A stretch of DNA of 64,000 nucleotides from Paulownia fortunei (Eukaryota; Streptophyta; Magnoliopsida; Lamiales; Paulowniaceae), in the NCBI GenBank assembly GCA_019321725.1, contig CM033122.1, positions 15,960,274 to 16,024,273 of the forward strand. Reading direction: 5' to 3'. Position numbers and translations under genes: made by a program. How positions within the stretch are numbered: position 1 is the first letter of the stretch; every line of letters starts with the position of its first letter. Below, piece after piece: positions 10,391-23,105 of this stretch. The notes beneath the pieces are model-generated. The model saw only the letters and a program-made list of their open reading frames with translations. It searched no databases and was not told the DNA's origin.

Positions 10391-11514
10391 AAGAAATAGG
10401 GGTTTGAAAATTAATTAATAAATAAATAAATAAAATATATTATTATTTTAAAAATAGATAAATATAATATTTATTCACCAAAATATAGTTGATAAATATG
10501 TTGATAAATTAATTTAAGACAATAATTATTTAAAAATCACAATTACGAATTTAGGTTAGACATTAACGGTATGTAATAATGTTTCAAACCATCTTGATAA
10601 ATTTAAATGGTTTGCTCCCTTTTGAACTCTGGTTAGACTTCGCACAAGAATCAAGATTCAAGTAAGCACGGTAAAATGCAATATCGTTTAGAAACTTTGT
10701 GCATTTTTTCTGAAATTATCTTTTTAGTGGAGGTTGTTGCATTCGCAATTATTTTTCATAGGTTATAAAACTTTCAACTACTTCTATAATGGGAATTTTA
10801 CAAAATTAAATAATTGCATATTTTGCAACAAAAAATTAAGATTGTGCATATCGAAATCTTCTTTTTGACTAATTAAATATAAGATTAATATTTTAATTTG
10901 GTCTAGGGCACAAGAGAACTAAGTTAAAAAAAATTTAGTGATTAAAATAAGAAATGGGGTTTGAAAATTAATAAAAAATAAAATAAATAAATAATATATA
11001 TTAGTATTTTAAAAATAGATAAAATATAATAGTTATATACAATAATATAATTAATAAATATGTTTATTAAATTAATTTTAAAAAATAATTATTTAAAAAT
11101 CACCATTACAAATTTAATAATTATAGATAATGAATAAAATAAGAAATTGGGGTTTGAAAATTAATAAATAAATAAATAAATATAAATAAATAAAAAATAT
11201 ATTATTATTTTAAAAAAATAAATATAATATTTATATACAATAATATAGTTAATAAATATATTTATTAAGTTAATTTAAGAAAATAATATTTGAAAATCAC
11301 CATTACGAAATTAATAATTATATATAATGATTAAAATAAGAAATGGGGTTTGAAAATTAATAAAAAATTAAATAAATATAAATAAATAAATAAAATATAT
11401 TATTATTTTAAAAATAGATAAATATAATATTTATATACAATAATATAATTAATAAATATGTTTATTAAATTAATTTAAGAAAATAATTATTTAAAAATCA
11501 CCATTACGAATTTA
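10391..11514 (+). repeat. About 195-bp direct repeats upstream of the MULE transposase
   Basis: An AAGAAATGGGGTTTGAAAAT anchor occurs at 10391, 10948, 11141 and 11338. The last three are in tandem with a period of about 193-197 bp. Each unit runs through ATATTATTATTTTAAAAATA and AATAATATAATTAATAAATA to a TTAAAAATCACCATTACGAA end. The last unit finishes about 30 bp before the transposase ATG, so the array occupies the promoter. The first unit is separated by about 390 bp of non-repeat AT-rich DNA (10570-10930). Confidence 0.8.
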
Positions 11515-11546
11515 CTAATGAATAATTGCATTTAATTTTTGAAGAT

Positions 11547-14196
11547 ATGGCACCTCAAAGAAAAGTTACAGTTATGGTGTATAAAGGAGGTCAAGTGTCA
11601 CAAGATTATTGGACTATGACATATGACCGTCTTTCAATTGCATATATGAGAATTCCTCGTACAACAACCTTTTCAGAATTATTGTCAAAATTGTATGAAC
11701 GCACCCGCATTGATAGCAATCAATTCTCGTTGAAAGTGTTTGCTAAATTTTCACAAGTCTACATGCAATGGATAAAAGAATCAATTGTGGAGATAACCGA
11801 TGATGACACTCTAGGGTTTTTTTTGGATCCAAATGCTGAAATTAATAATATGGATATTTATGTTGAGAAAGAACAAATTCACCGTAGTGTTGCTCCTCCA
11901 GAAATAATGATGAATCAGGAATGGGGCTCGTATATGTCTTTTTTAGCCCAAGACACTGTTGTGGATCTTTCTATGGTGACACAAGGAATGTCAACTATTG
12001 GAATTGATGATCTATGCATGGGTGCTTCTACATCTGCTTATGCAAATTTTAGTATTGGGCAGTACAATATTAAATCAAATAGCATGAGAGAAGCTAATAA
12101 TGCATATACGGAGTATGTCCCTGATGATGCAAATGATCCAAAAGCATACAGTTGTGGGTCCAACATACCTAGTGATTCTGAACTAGACGAGGTTTAGCAT
12201 CCAATTCCTAATGATAATGAGGATGATGTTGATGTTGATATCATGTTGAATACATTGTCCTCACATGGTCAGGGGACATCATCACAGTCTGAACTCCCAG
12301 TCAGTGCAGCAATACCTTCCAGCTCAAATGAACATATACTTCATCCATCGATCCCATTCATCTCTACTACTTATCCAAAGGTATATGCAGACTCTATTTT
12401 TATTTCAACTGGGGACTGTGGTAAGTTTTATGATTCAAATAGAGGGGTTCTTGATGTGGGTATGATTTTTAAGGATAAGAAACACTTGATATTTGCAGTA
12501 AAAGATTTTTCCATCCACTTTGTGAGATGAGAGTATCGTGTAGTTGAGAGTACGCCAAAACTATGGAAAGTAGAATGCAAACATAGCAGAATAGATATGT
12601 GGTGTAGATGGGAGCTTCGAGCGTCACTAAAAGAAAATCTTGACATGTTTAAAATAACAAGGTATGGAGGGAACCACACATGTATGATTGATAGAATGTC
12701 AGTTGACCACCACAATTTAGACAAAAATTATATTGTTACATTGTTGGTGGAGATTGTTCGGGATGATCCAATGTGCCAGATAAAATATATCATGCAATTT
12801 GCGAAGCAAAAGTTGAGATTTGAGATTTCATATTCGAAAGCATGGTATAGCTTGAAACGCACCCGAGAAAATATGTATGGGAATTAGGAGAGCTCAGTGC
12901 AAAAACTTTCTAAGTTTATGAGAGCTCTACAAAAGTCGAATGAGGAGACTGTTGTTGAGTGGGATCATAAAGACACCAGAAATCCAAGACAAAGGATAAT
13001 CAAATATGTCTTTTGGGTCTTCAAGCCATGTATAGAGGAATTTCATCACTGTCGCAAAGTCATAAATGTCGATGGAACCCATTTATACACAAAATACAAA
13101 CATAAAATATTGATTGCAGTTGCTATGGATGGAATGCATTTGCAATTGTCGATGAAGAAACTATTATGTCTTGAAAGTGGTTTATACAGATGTTGAGCAA
13201 ACATATTATACAAGGGGTTGAAGGTATGTGTCTAATTTCTGATCGACATCCTGGCATCCTTCGAGCAGTTGAGAGTGTACCCGATTTCACACTTCCTCGT
13301 GGTGTGCATCAATTTTTCTTGAGGCACGTGTGTTCAAAATTCAACAATCATTTCAAGAATATATAATTGAGGAACTTATGTTACAGAGCTGGTACTACAC
13401 ATCAAATAAGTAAGTTTGAGAAGGCTCTTGAGGAGATTAAAAATATTAAGCCACAAGCATTTGCATACTTGACAGAGATTGATAAGGATAAATAGGCATT
13501 TGCTCATGATGGAGGGTGGCGAGGTGGACTTTCAACCCCCAACATGTCTAAATGCATCAATGGAATATTAAAAGGTGCTCGTCGCCTTCCACTCACAACT
13601 ATAGTGAATACAACATTTCATCGGTGTGCTTAATTTTTCCATAAACGGGTGTTGAAAGTAGATAGGATAATGCAAAATAATCAAATATGGACTGATTATG
13701 CATATAAGAAATACAAGCATTGGGAGGCACGCTCATTACATCATATTGCAACCATATTTGACCATAAGTAGCAGTCAGCTTCTGTTATCACACAAACGCA
13801 CCATGGAAGTGGACATGGGGGTCATAGACACGTTGTGAATTTAATGTTAAGGGATTGTACCTACGGCAAATGGAAGTTGTTTGGGATTCGTGCTCTCATG
13901 CTCAGAAGGTGTGTGCTCCTTACAAGCTTAACTCTACAGTGTTCGTGAAATCATATTACAACATACAGAGTTATAGACAAACATATATTGTTGTATTTAA
14001 GCCGCACATGGATGAAAAATATTGGGACACACCTAATTTTGAGTTATATCATGATAGCACTTTACGGGTTATTCCTAATCAAGGCAGAAATTGAACTTCT
14101 CACATCCCAAATGAGATGGATTGGGCACAAACTCGTACGAGACAACAAGCTCGTAGAGAACAAGCCCACCACCAACAATGTCCAACACAATCTTAG
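11547..14196 (+). pseudogene. MULE transposase (MURA/MuDR type), inactivated
   Basis: It cut and moved the MULE. The start is ATG 11547 (MAPQRKVTVMVYKGG); an N-terminal domain runs to about 12200. A MuDR DNA-binding domain follows (12450-12880: VGMIFKDKKHL, VECKHSRIDMWCRWELRAS, RYGGNHTCMID). The DDE core comes next: first Asp in VDGTHLYT (13071), second in ISDRHPGILRA (13241). The Glu expected in the NxxE..N segment is Lys (codon AAA at 13550) in NMSKCINGILKGAR. A SWIM zinc finger around 13845-13915 has lost a Cys and is split by a frameshift. Breaks: TGA 12528, TAG 12885, one-base loss near 13133, TGA 13172, TAA 13364, TAG 13493, TAA 13631, TAG 13769. Each stop sits where Trp, Arg or Gln would fit. 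Confidence 0.85.
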
Positions 14197-14522
14197 TCAT
14201 GAACTTTGCTCGATTTTAGGGTTGACTCATTGTACAAGTTAAAATTTGTATTGACATGTTATTATATTGAGGTTTTTAATGCCAAATATTTGTAATGCAC
14301 TTATTTTTATTATTCGTGGTTGGAATGATCATAATACTCACTTTGAAAGTATTTATCATGTAGTTAATTGATGTAATTATTTGTAATTGTGGTTAGAATA
14401 ATCAAAATACTAATTAGTAAACACTTATTCTCATTACATATGTCTTATTTATATTTGAATCATGTTATAAGTTTATTATTACTTTCATGATTTCATTAAT
14501 ATAAAATATTCTAACTTGCAGG

Positions 14523-16910
14523 ATGGATTTGACACAAGTATATGGGCTACATAATCTGAGTTTGTACAACATAGATCTGAGATTGTGATGACAGAGACAA
14601 TTGATGAGATATTACATAGGAGACGGGCTGACGGTCCTCTTTGGCAGCTATTTGATTAGGTACATCCGCATGCACGTGTGCTTACTATATTACATCATAT
14701 GGGATTTTATGGTGTGTATAAATGTGGACGTTTCATTACTAATTTTCACTTGATTACCACTTTGGTGGAAAGATGGCGCCGAAAGACACATACTTTTCAT
14801 TTTCAAGTAGGCAAGGCCACCATTACATTAGAGGATGTTGCAGTTATTTGGGGTCTTCCTATTGATGGTCGTCCAGTTACATGTGTAGATCACGAGATGT
14901 CTATACCACAGTGGGTGCAGTACTGTGAGGTTACTTTAGGATTTCATCCTACGCCCGAGCATTTTAGGGGGCACGTCTATATACCAGCGCCATCGCACAA
15001 CATATGAGACAGCATCCTGTAACTGATGACAGTGATGAGGAGCATGTACACTAGTACACCGTGCATGTGCATTCATGTTGTTTGGTGGTGTTATGTGTCC
15101 TATTCATCAGGAAATTCAATCCCGTTACTTTATCTGCCAAAATTTGAAAATGTTGATAAAGTTAGTGGGTATAGCTGGGGTAGTGCTGTATTGGCTTTTT
15201 TATATCGTGAGTTGTGTACGGCATGCTCCAAAATAAAATACAATATTGGTGATGCATTACAATTATTACAAGTAAAATTAATACATATTTATCTTATAAT
15301 TTAATACATCTTTATCATATTTTGTATTGATGTGAATTTCAATTCTTCCAGATTTGGGTGTGGTCTAGGACAACGCCCATTACACCCGTTGTTCTAAAAC
15401 CACGTGTAGATTTAGAGCTCTGGGAGATTGATTTAGAGCATGTACTTCCTAATCCTCCCTATGAAGCATGGTAAAAAAATTTAATTATTATTTTTTTGTA
15501 TATTTATTTTTTTATTATGTTAATGTAAATAAATAATTACATGTGGAATACGGCGATGACTTATGGTCATACTACTTGATATTCATTGCGCATCTTTCAA
15601 GAGATGTTTGATGCTATGATGCCACACCAGGTCAACAAATTTATAATGAAGTTTTATTTGCCATCACTCGCAATATATTATTAATATCTATTTTTTCTTT
15701 TTTTTTTCAGTTCATTTGGCAACCATATGATATGACTTCCCAATATATTACTGAGTTGTCACCATACTGTAGTCCCCAACTTTGGACGTCCACATGTCCA
15801 TTGATATTCTATGCGCGAGTTGAGATGCACCATCCTGAGAGGGTTCTTCGACAGTTTAGGATGATACAAAATATCCCTCCATTTCCATAGGATCGTGACA
15901 CAGATTTGCATAGATTTGACCATAGGGGGTATATAGGATTTGATTGGGAAGCTCATCACATACAGTACATTAGCGCATAGATTAGAAGATTTGAAACTAT
16001 TGTGCGTAGATCACTTAATAGAGATACAGTCATTAGAGATGATGGATATGATGAGTGGTATGACAGAATTACACGTCGTTTTATATCGCCTGTCAATAGA
16101 GTTCAGACTACAGGCTACCAAATTGGGGATGCATTTTTGATGTAATTTTTGATACGTAAATTGATATTTGATATATTTATATTTTTGAGTTATTTTATAT
16201 TGTGATTTTTTATATTTATTTTAGGCTGATCAGTTGACATCTCTTAGTATAAGTGCTCAGATGACGCCTCTTGAGGATTTGACTGCAGCTAATTCATTAT
16301 TGGAGCGATATATTTCTATTGGTGAGCAGGCCGCAACCCTCCTTGTCAGCCGAGATTTGCCTTCGCAAATGCCCTCGGAACAACCACAACCACCAGATAA
16401 TACACAGACTACAACAAATAGGATAAGGAGAAGTCCTACTGAGAGGTCCAGTAGCTCAGTAGAGTGTGATACCACCAGTCGAACTTAGATACCTCCTTTT
16501 ACCGGCCATGCTTCAACATCATATCACTGTCCTCCAGCAGCAGATGTAGCTGGCCTTTCTACATTGTTTGTCTCTTCTGATGATGTTTATAGGTCAGTCC
16601 CAGTATTAGAGGATTATTTTTCTTTCACTCCTTATGATCCGACAGCATATACGTACTCGCATGTACAACTTAATCTTGGCTTGGGATTGATGCCTGAAAA
16701 TGTATCACGTCCGAAGTTTAATATCTCTCATATTCCATTTCCTCCAATGATACATCTTCATCGAGTTATCATAATACATATGTAGATGATAAGTCGCAAA
16801 CTGATGAGATATCACAGTATTTTGATACTGTTGCACAAAATAGGGGAGAGAGAGTTAGAGAGTATAGGAATAGGCGACCACGTGGTTGTGGTACTGGCGG
16901 ACATTACTAA
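14523..16910 (+). pseudogene. Plant mobile domain (PMD, MAIN/MAIL1-like) gene of the MULE, inactivated
   Basis: PMD proteins occur in plant transposons and in the host genes MAIN and MAIL1. Start ATG 14523. Core segments: HHMGFYGVYKCGRF, LVERWRRKTHTFHFQVG, ITLEDVAVIWGLPIDGRPVT (14690-14880), LLYLPKFENVDKVSGYSWGS (15127-15186), WVWSRTTPITP (from 15353), FIWQPYDM (from 15711) and a CGTGGHY end with TAA 16908-16910. Inferred introns: about 15270-15352, 15471-15545 (its acceptor AG looks lost), 15631-15710 (GT..AG) and about 16140-16224. Breaks include a frameshift near 14555 and stops near 14658, 15007, 15890, 15978 and 16486. It lies about 325 bp after the transposase stop in the same orientation. 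Confidence 0.85.
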
Positions 16911-17302
16911 TTATTGTACATAATATATTTAATTTTATTACTCCATTCATTTATATAATAATTTTTTAAATTGTTGTTTAATTTTTATTTAAAAATCTAA
17001 CTTTTATATTTATATGTATAATATTATAATTACATAAATTCTAAATATACATAATATGAATAAATTACAAATATACACAATTGGCATATCATATATATAT
17101 ATTAGTTCTTATATATATATATAAATTAAAGAAAAAAAATTAAGAATTTGAAAGCGTTACTTAATTAAAAATTAAATAAATTATTAAAAGCGTTATTACA
17201 AATAACGCTTTGTTATAATTCGATGATTTTCTATCATTATATGGTATTTTAATAAATATTTTAATAAATTATAATATTTTACCAAAAAAGTCGGATTTAT
17301 TG
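16911..17302. repeat. MULE right end: hairpin and terminal inverted repeat
   Basis: After an AT-rich 3' region with a short TA run (17091-17122), 17187-17211 forms a perfect hairpin (AAAGCGTTATT, loop ACA, AATAACGCTTT). A single AAAGCGTTAC half-site lies at 17151-17160. The inverted repeat 17240-17302 pairs with 9176-9238. Confidence 0.75.
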
Positions 17303-17442
17303 AGTACTATCTAAATTATGGTTGAGAGATATCTATATTTAAAAATAACATTCTTAATGTGCTTAGCCTATCATTTGCTTTGTATCACTAATCTTCTTTG
17401 TACTTTTATCTGAAACTCTCCATTCTCAATGTTATATACAGC

Positions 17443-17844
17443 ATGGCTCAAAATATGTCAGCATAAGAGGGATTTTTCCAACAGGTAAGATTACAAGAGT
17501 ACAATAAATTCAGAGATACATAGCTGTTCCATGTGAAGTATGTCGGAACGAAAAAGTCTAACTTTTACTCGATTGATCAATCTATCGATGACCCCATAGG
17601 AATCTAAATAGCCCCACAATCTTATTATGAACAATCACAAAACCAATCCCTGTTTCAGGTTATAGTCAATGGTTCAAAATCATTGATCATCGTGGATTGG
17701 ATCCACCAGTTACATGATGAAATTTTAGAAAAGATCACAAGAGAGAACACAACCTACTTATAGTTCAGAGTCAAGAAGACTAGTAAAAGAAAAATAATAG
17801 GTGGAATATATTATTGTATACTGATTATTTATATAAACTATTAA
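17443..17844 (+). pseudogene. Unidentified decayed reading frame
   Basis: A 134-codon frame starts at ATG 17443 and ends at TAA 17842. It is interrupted only by TAA 17464, TAG 17521, TAA 17605 and TAG 17761. Between stops the translation has a balanced protein-like composition (LFHVKYVGTKKSNFYSIDQS; SLIIVDWIHQLHDEILEKI; FRVKKTSKRKIIGG). All four stops fit a C-to-T or G-to-A origin. I do not recognise the family. It lies just outside the MULE right end. AT-rich DNA can give such frames by chance, so this is tentative. Confidence 0.3.
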
Positions 17845-20800
17845 TTATTTAAGAAAGTTTACTACCAGAATTAGTCATAGTCGAAATTTGTCCACGGTAT
17901 AAAAAGAAGAGAAAGAAAAGGAAGTTTTGTCTTTCTTACATTCAATCCAAATAAATAAGAGAACAAAAAAAGCATTCAAAAATGTTCGCTACTTCCTTAT
18001 CTAGATCTATTTTAATTCTTTTATATTTCTTATTAAACAATGTAAATTTATACATCTTACTTATAGGGTTGTTTATTATTATTCAATTTATATTATATAA
18101 CAGAATTCATTAAATCACATGAATATATCAGGAAAAATTAAATGAATACATAAAATTAAACTAGGGTTTAAATGAGCATTTTAATCACTATAAAAAAATT
18201 TAGATGGAGAATTGAATGGAGTCCATCCAATATATACCGATTTTATATTTTTTACAAACTCAAATATCACTTAAAAGTATTTGTAAAAATATATATTAAT
18301 TTGATATTTATGATAAAACTCGAATATCAATTAGAGAATTTTAAAAAATCCATGTATCTGTTTAACATTATTTACAAAACTCAGGTACAAACTGAGTACC
18401 TTATGTGATCCTTTGCTATAACAAAAATGATTAAATCATAGAAGAAAACAAGACTGTAACTTATGGTGATAGCATCTTTGTAGTGCAAATGAAATATATC
18501 GAAATCAAACAATGATTTCTTTTAGTGGAATAACATATTCATGGTTGTATTATGATAAATGTCAATTAAAAATGTAATCAATCTTATAACAACATCTAGA
18601 TCGATATTGAAGAAACTGTCAAATCAATCCAACACTCAAACTTTTAGTGAGAATAGAATTCATAACTTTTTTAATGTAAGATTTTGTGATTTTAAACTTT
18701 GCCACTTGAGTTAAATTTTACTAGCCCAACAAAAAGGGTAAAACGTGTATAAAGTTAATTTGATCAGTTTTTGGCTTTCAAATAATCCGTTCGCCCTAAA
18801 AAAAGTGATCCTTATTTACCTATAGTTGAAAAATGAAATTTTTAAATGATTCTAAAATAATTTTCATTTGACTTTTATACTATTACCATCAAAATAATGA
18901 TTGATAGTTCATGGTGATACATCAATACATCATTACTTTAATTGAAATGATAATTTTAAAAAAATAAATTTCTAAATCAAGAAATGAATTATTATTTTGG
19001 AAAATTAAAAAAAAAATCGGTAAAATTGTAAAGAGTACTAAATAAGAAAATTATTTTGTGAGAATTGAAATCAAATTAAACATTCTTTGTTAATTGGATT
19101 AACAAGATTCAAACCTCTTAATCTTGTTTCCGACTTAGGTAGCTATGAATTTTGTTACAAGTCTTTGATTATTTCTTACAGGGGCATCTAAAAAATTTTG
19201 CATGGTCCCAAAAGTATTGTGGTTTAGGTACATCATAGATATTCCAGAGTAGCCCTATGTGACAAAACTTTTCAATTGCTCAAAAAACTTTGAATTGCTA
19301 AGGGTGGTCCAAGAAAGAAGTTCAAAGAAACAAGCAAAAAAGTCCTCTCCAACTTAGCCTTTGGTACAACTTAAAAGGGGAACCCTTTACATTATCCTTG
19401 AGTTATGGAGAAAATTCCAACCTTCTCCCCGAGTTTTTAAAAGTGTCAAACACCTTATACGATTTTTGTTTTGTTTTGTTTTGTTTTTTTTTTTTTTTTT
19501 GTGGTTGTGGGGGGGGTTTAAAATGCACTTGGTTCTTGAACTATAGTCCGTGTTCCAAAATATCTATTTGAACAATTTGATGTAATACTTGCCCCCTCAA
19601 CAATCTCATGTAATGTATAAGATTACATTGTAATATTTTTTGTCTTGCTTAAATTAAAATTAAAATTATAGATAAATCAAATTTAAACTCATTGGGATTT
19701 ATATTTTTACTATATTATAATTCCTATGTGGCTAGAATTATCTTTAATGACTCATATTTGATGTTGCATAGTTATTTGAAAAGAAAAAAAGAAAAGGAGA
19801 GAGAGATTTTTAAAGAATACAGTATATTCTTTGACATACTATTAAACTTTCTAACTTTTAGGTTTTAAAAGTATGTCATAATGTGTAGTACTTAATAGAT
19901 GTAGCTTTTAAAATATTTTAGCACTGGAGTTTAATTACTAAAATCAAGAAATACTATTCCATTTACATTTTATTAAGAAAGTAGTCTTTTAAACCAGTAC
20001 TTTAGGCATTTTTGTGAAGAGCATGTTAGAGCATTCAAAGCCTCTATGTTTTGTGTCTCAAAATGTTCTAAATAATATGCTTATGTTTTAGATTTACGAA
20101 AAGAAAGTTCTTTTTTTTTTTTCTCATGTTATATATCAAAATTGATGAGGCCGGGCTTATGCATAGCTCCTTGAAGCATACACTTCACTTCAAGACGTGA
20201 AATAAAATAGGAATCTTCGCTTCAAGACATGTGAAATAAAATAGGGAGGTGTATATTTGAGACTTATGAAAACTCAATAATGAGAGGTTGAGAATAACCA
20301 CAAATTTGAAGAAGTTAAACGAAATTCCCCCTAAATCACAAGTAACAATTGGGAAATTTTATACCTATTTGAGTACTTCATATAAGCATTTAATATGTAT
20401 AAATTCGTGAGCCGGCTCATAAGATTTTTATTATTTTTGAAATATTTATTTATATGTATAAATATTTAATTTTAGGTAAAAATACGTTAAAAGTCATAAG
20501 CAACACATTCAAATAATTTTTATAATTCACTTTTTTGAGTCACATAAGTAAAGTAATAGTAATAAATATAGAAAATTATGTAGATTCCCAGTGAGATTCT
20601 GTAATACTCCTATATGTTTCTATATATATGTCCAATTAATGCATGTTTTGAATCTCCCTCTTATATTTTACAAATAATTGTTGAGTATAATACATATAAG
20701 TATCAATTGTCTTATATTATCTATTTTCATGTTCATTCTTTTTTTTTCTTATGTAAATTATCTTGTTAATTTTAATATACAAGTATTAACAGCCTTTTAT

Positions 20801-23000
20801 AGTCCAGTCCAAAATAAAAAAATTCTTCTGCCAAATTAATTTGTGAAAATCATAGATTCTAAGATAACAAAAAAAAATTCATACTTATTTCGTATTTTAA
20901 ATTTATTAAATGTATATTTTTACCAAGATATGCATAGATGTATACATAGTATTTTGTAAATCTCTATTAAGTTTGGTACCATCCATATTAAACTAATGAG
21001 CTAACCAAATTATACAGACACATGTACATGTGTGTGTATGAAAACTACATAATTGTATAAAATATATATGCATGCATGTGTGTGTTTATATAAATATTAT
21101 ATATACATACATGCTTATGTATGTAAGTGATTGTGATAAATAAATGTATAACATATATAAAATTGATAATGTATTGATTTTAGATTTTTATTAAGTGCTA
21201 ATAGTATTAGTTTTCCTATTTAATATGATCGATTTCGCTCCAACTTAAATGTGTAATATTTTTGTGATTACTGAAATTAGATGTCCAAAAGTACAATAAA
21301 ACAATAAGAGAGCCATGCAGCATAGAGAATATATCGAAGACCAATATGTTGTATTCTTACTAAAATTTAACTAATGTTTTTACCGTATTTTACTATTGTA
21401 GATTGGTAAGTTATATAAATGTCTTAGCGCAATCTCTATTATTAAAAACTCATATTATAATTATATAATACATGTACATACAAATAATTTAAAAATACTC
21501 TTATTTCATGTACATATTATTTAAAAATTATATTAATTTTTTCATAAGTATTAATTGAATATTACAATTAAAAAATACAAATTTTAATAACTTATGAAAA
21601 TGTTAATTCATAATTATAAATGAATTACTGTAGTGTGACAGATTCAAATATTTTTTGCTCATTGCAAAGTGAGTAGAAACACATGATATATGGAAACAAT
21701 ATAAAAATAAAATTATATTTTCACTCCTAACAATTCATTTACTTTGTATTTTAGTTCTAGATATACAATTTCTATATTGTTCATTTCATAAAAGATTGTT
21801 ATATATTTGATGGACCATAAGTTCAAAAGGTTTGTCTAAATTATGGATTGGAATAAAGATAAGATTCAATAAATTATGTTCATGTGATCCACAAGATGAC
21901 AGACAAATTGTGTTATAATGTTTAGGTTAAGTCCAATAAAATTATAAAATTCGAAGCCATAAAAACCCTCATATTGATATTATACATTTATTATTAAAAG
22001 GTATATAATTAATTACGCAATTATATTTTCTTAAAATTTTTAACTTTATATCTACTTGTTCTCTAATTAATCTAAACATTAAATAGTATTCTTTGAGTCA
22101 ATCCGGTATCTCTATCGACCTTCTATGACACAACCCATTCAATATCCCCAACTCAGGAAATTAGTGCTAAAAAAAAAGTAATACCAACTTAATAATTTTT
22201 ATTTCATACTTAACGAACTAGGACCAACAACTTTGACTGGAAAAATAAAACGATTATTAAAGAAAGTAGGTGGAGTATTTCTTCCTTATGTTGTGCTTCT
22301 TTGGGCACTCAGTAATTGTTATTGTTCTCGATGTCTGTCCATTTGTGCTCTTTTGTTTTTTTCCCTTCTAATTTAATTCTTTTTATCAATTAAGAGCAAG
22401 TTAGTCCTTTATTGTTGCTGTTAATTTTCTTCACCCCTTATATTTTATAACAGTTTTTCCTTTGATTTTTTAATTTATTTTTTTCTCCTTTCATTCTTTT
22501 AAGGTACATAAAGTAATTTAATTGTTTCTCCACCATTAGGACTTACAAACATTTAACAATCTTTTTATCTTTAAAAAATAGTTATGGCCTATCAAAATTA
22601 AAAAATAAAATAAAAAATTGCTCAAACTCGACATCTTAGCTCAAGCAGGAATGAGCCAATGAGTTGAACCTTAAAAAATAAGCTCGATGCCTTAATTTTT
22701 TTTAGTCAACCTCGAACTCGAATCTACATATTTTTGAAAAATTCGACTTATTTAAATTATTTTAGTAGTTTTCAAATGAGTGGCATATCTTGAGTCACTA
22801 ACATAGTCAACGTTTTCCTCGTAGTAAAAATAAATAAATAAAAATAAAGGGAAAATACAAAGTAAAACGATGAAGTAAGAAAAGGGTTTAAGTAGAGAAA
22901 CATTAGTCCACAATCTACATACACAACAATAACAGCTATTTTTTTTTTTTTTTTTTTAATTCAACCAACATTCATTATATCATTCCCTTTCCTCCTCCTT
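17845..23000. other. AT-rich intergenic spacer
   Basis: No supportable gene. Contents: a T/G homopolymer stretch at 19465-19517 (TTTTG repeats, T run, G8), a direct repeat of TTCAAGAC..GTGAAATAAAATAGG at about 20190-20245, and TGTG/TATA/CATG-rich simple sequence at 21010-21130. A stretch with CTCAAACTCGA / CTCGAACTCGAA-type words at 22620-22750 may be a transposon relic. An 18-T tract at about 22939-22957 sits upstream of the glucanase. Short open frames at 18172-18408 and 19361-19546 are low-complexity and not believed. Confidence 0.6.
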
Positions 23001-23105
23001 TTGGCTTTGTGCCTCACTCACTTTTCATACTTCCTCCCCACCCCCACCCCCTCGCCTAACCCCACCCCCACCACTCCATTTTACCTCTACACACATTCTG
23101 TCTCC

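Larger units (their letters stand above)
9176..17302 (+). mobile_element. Mutator-like DNA transposon (MULE) with transposase and PMD gene
   Basis: The two ends are inverted copies of each other over about 62 bp. The left end 9177-9238 and the reverse complement of 17240-17301 share TTTTTTG, TTATAATTTA, TAAAAT and ATTATTAAAATACC in register, about 80 percent identical by eye. Inside both ends are AAAGCGTTA..TAACGCTTT hairpins. Between them lie a MURA-type transposase and a PMD gene, both plus strand. No convincing 9-bp target duplication was found, so the outer limits may be off by some bases. Both genes are broken, so this copy is non-autonomous. Confidence 0.8.

Noticed and set aside
18172..18408. 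78-codon frame in AT-rich spacer
   Set aside because: Low-complexity Ile/Lys/Tyr composition and no family pattern; expected by chance in such DNA.
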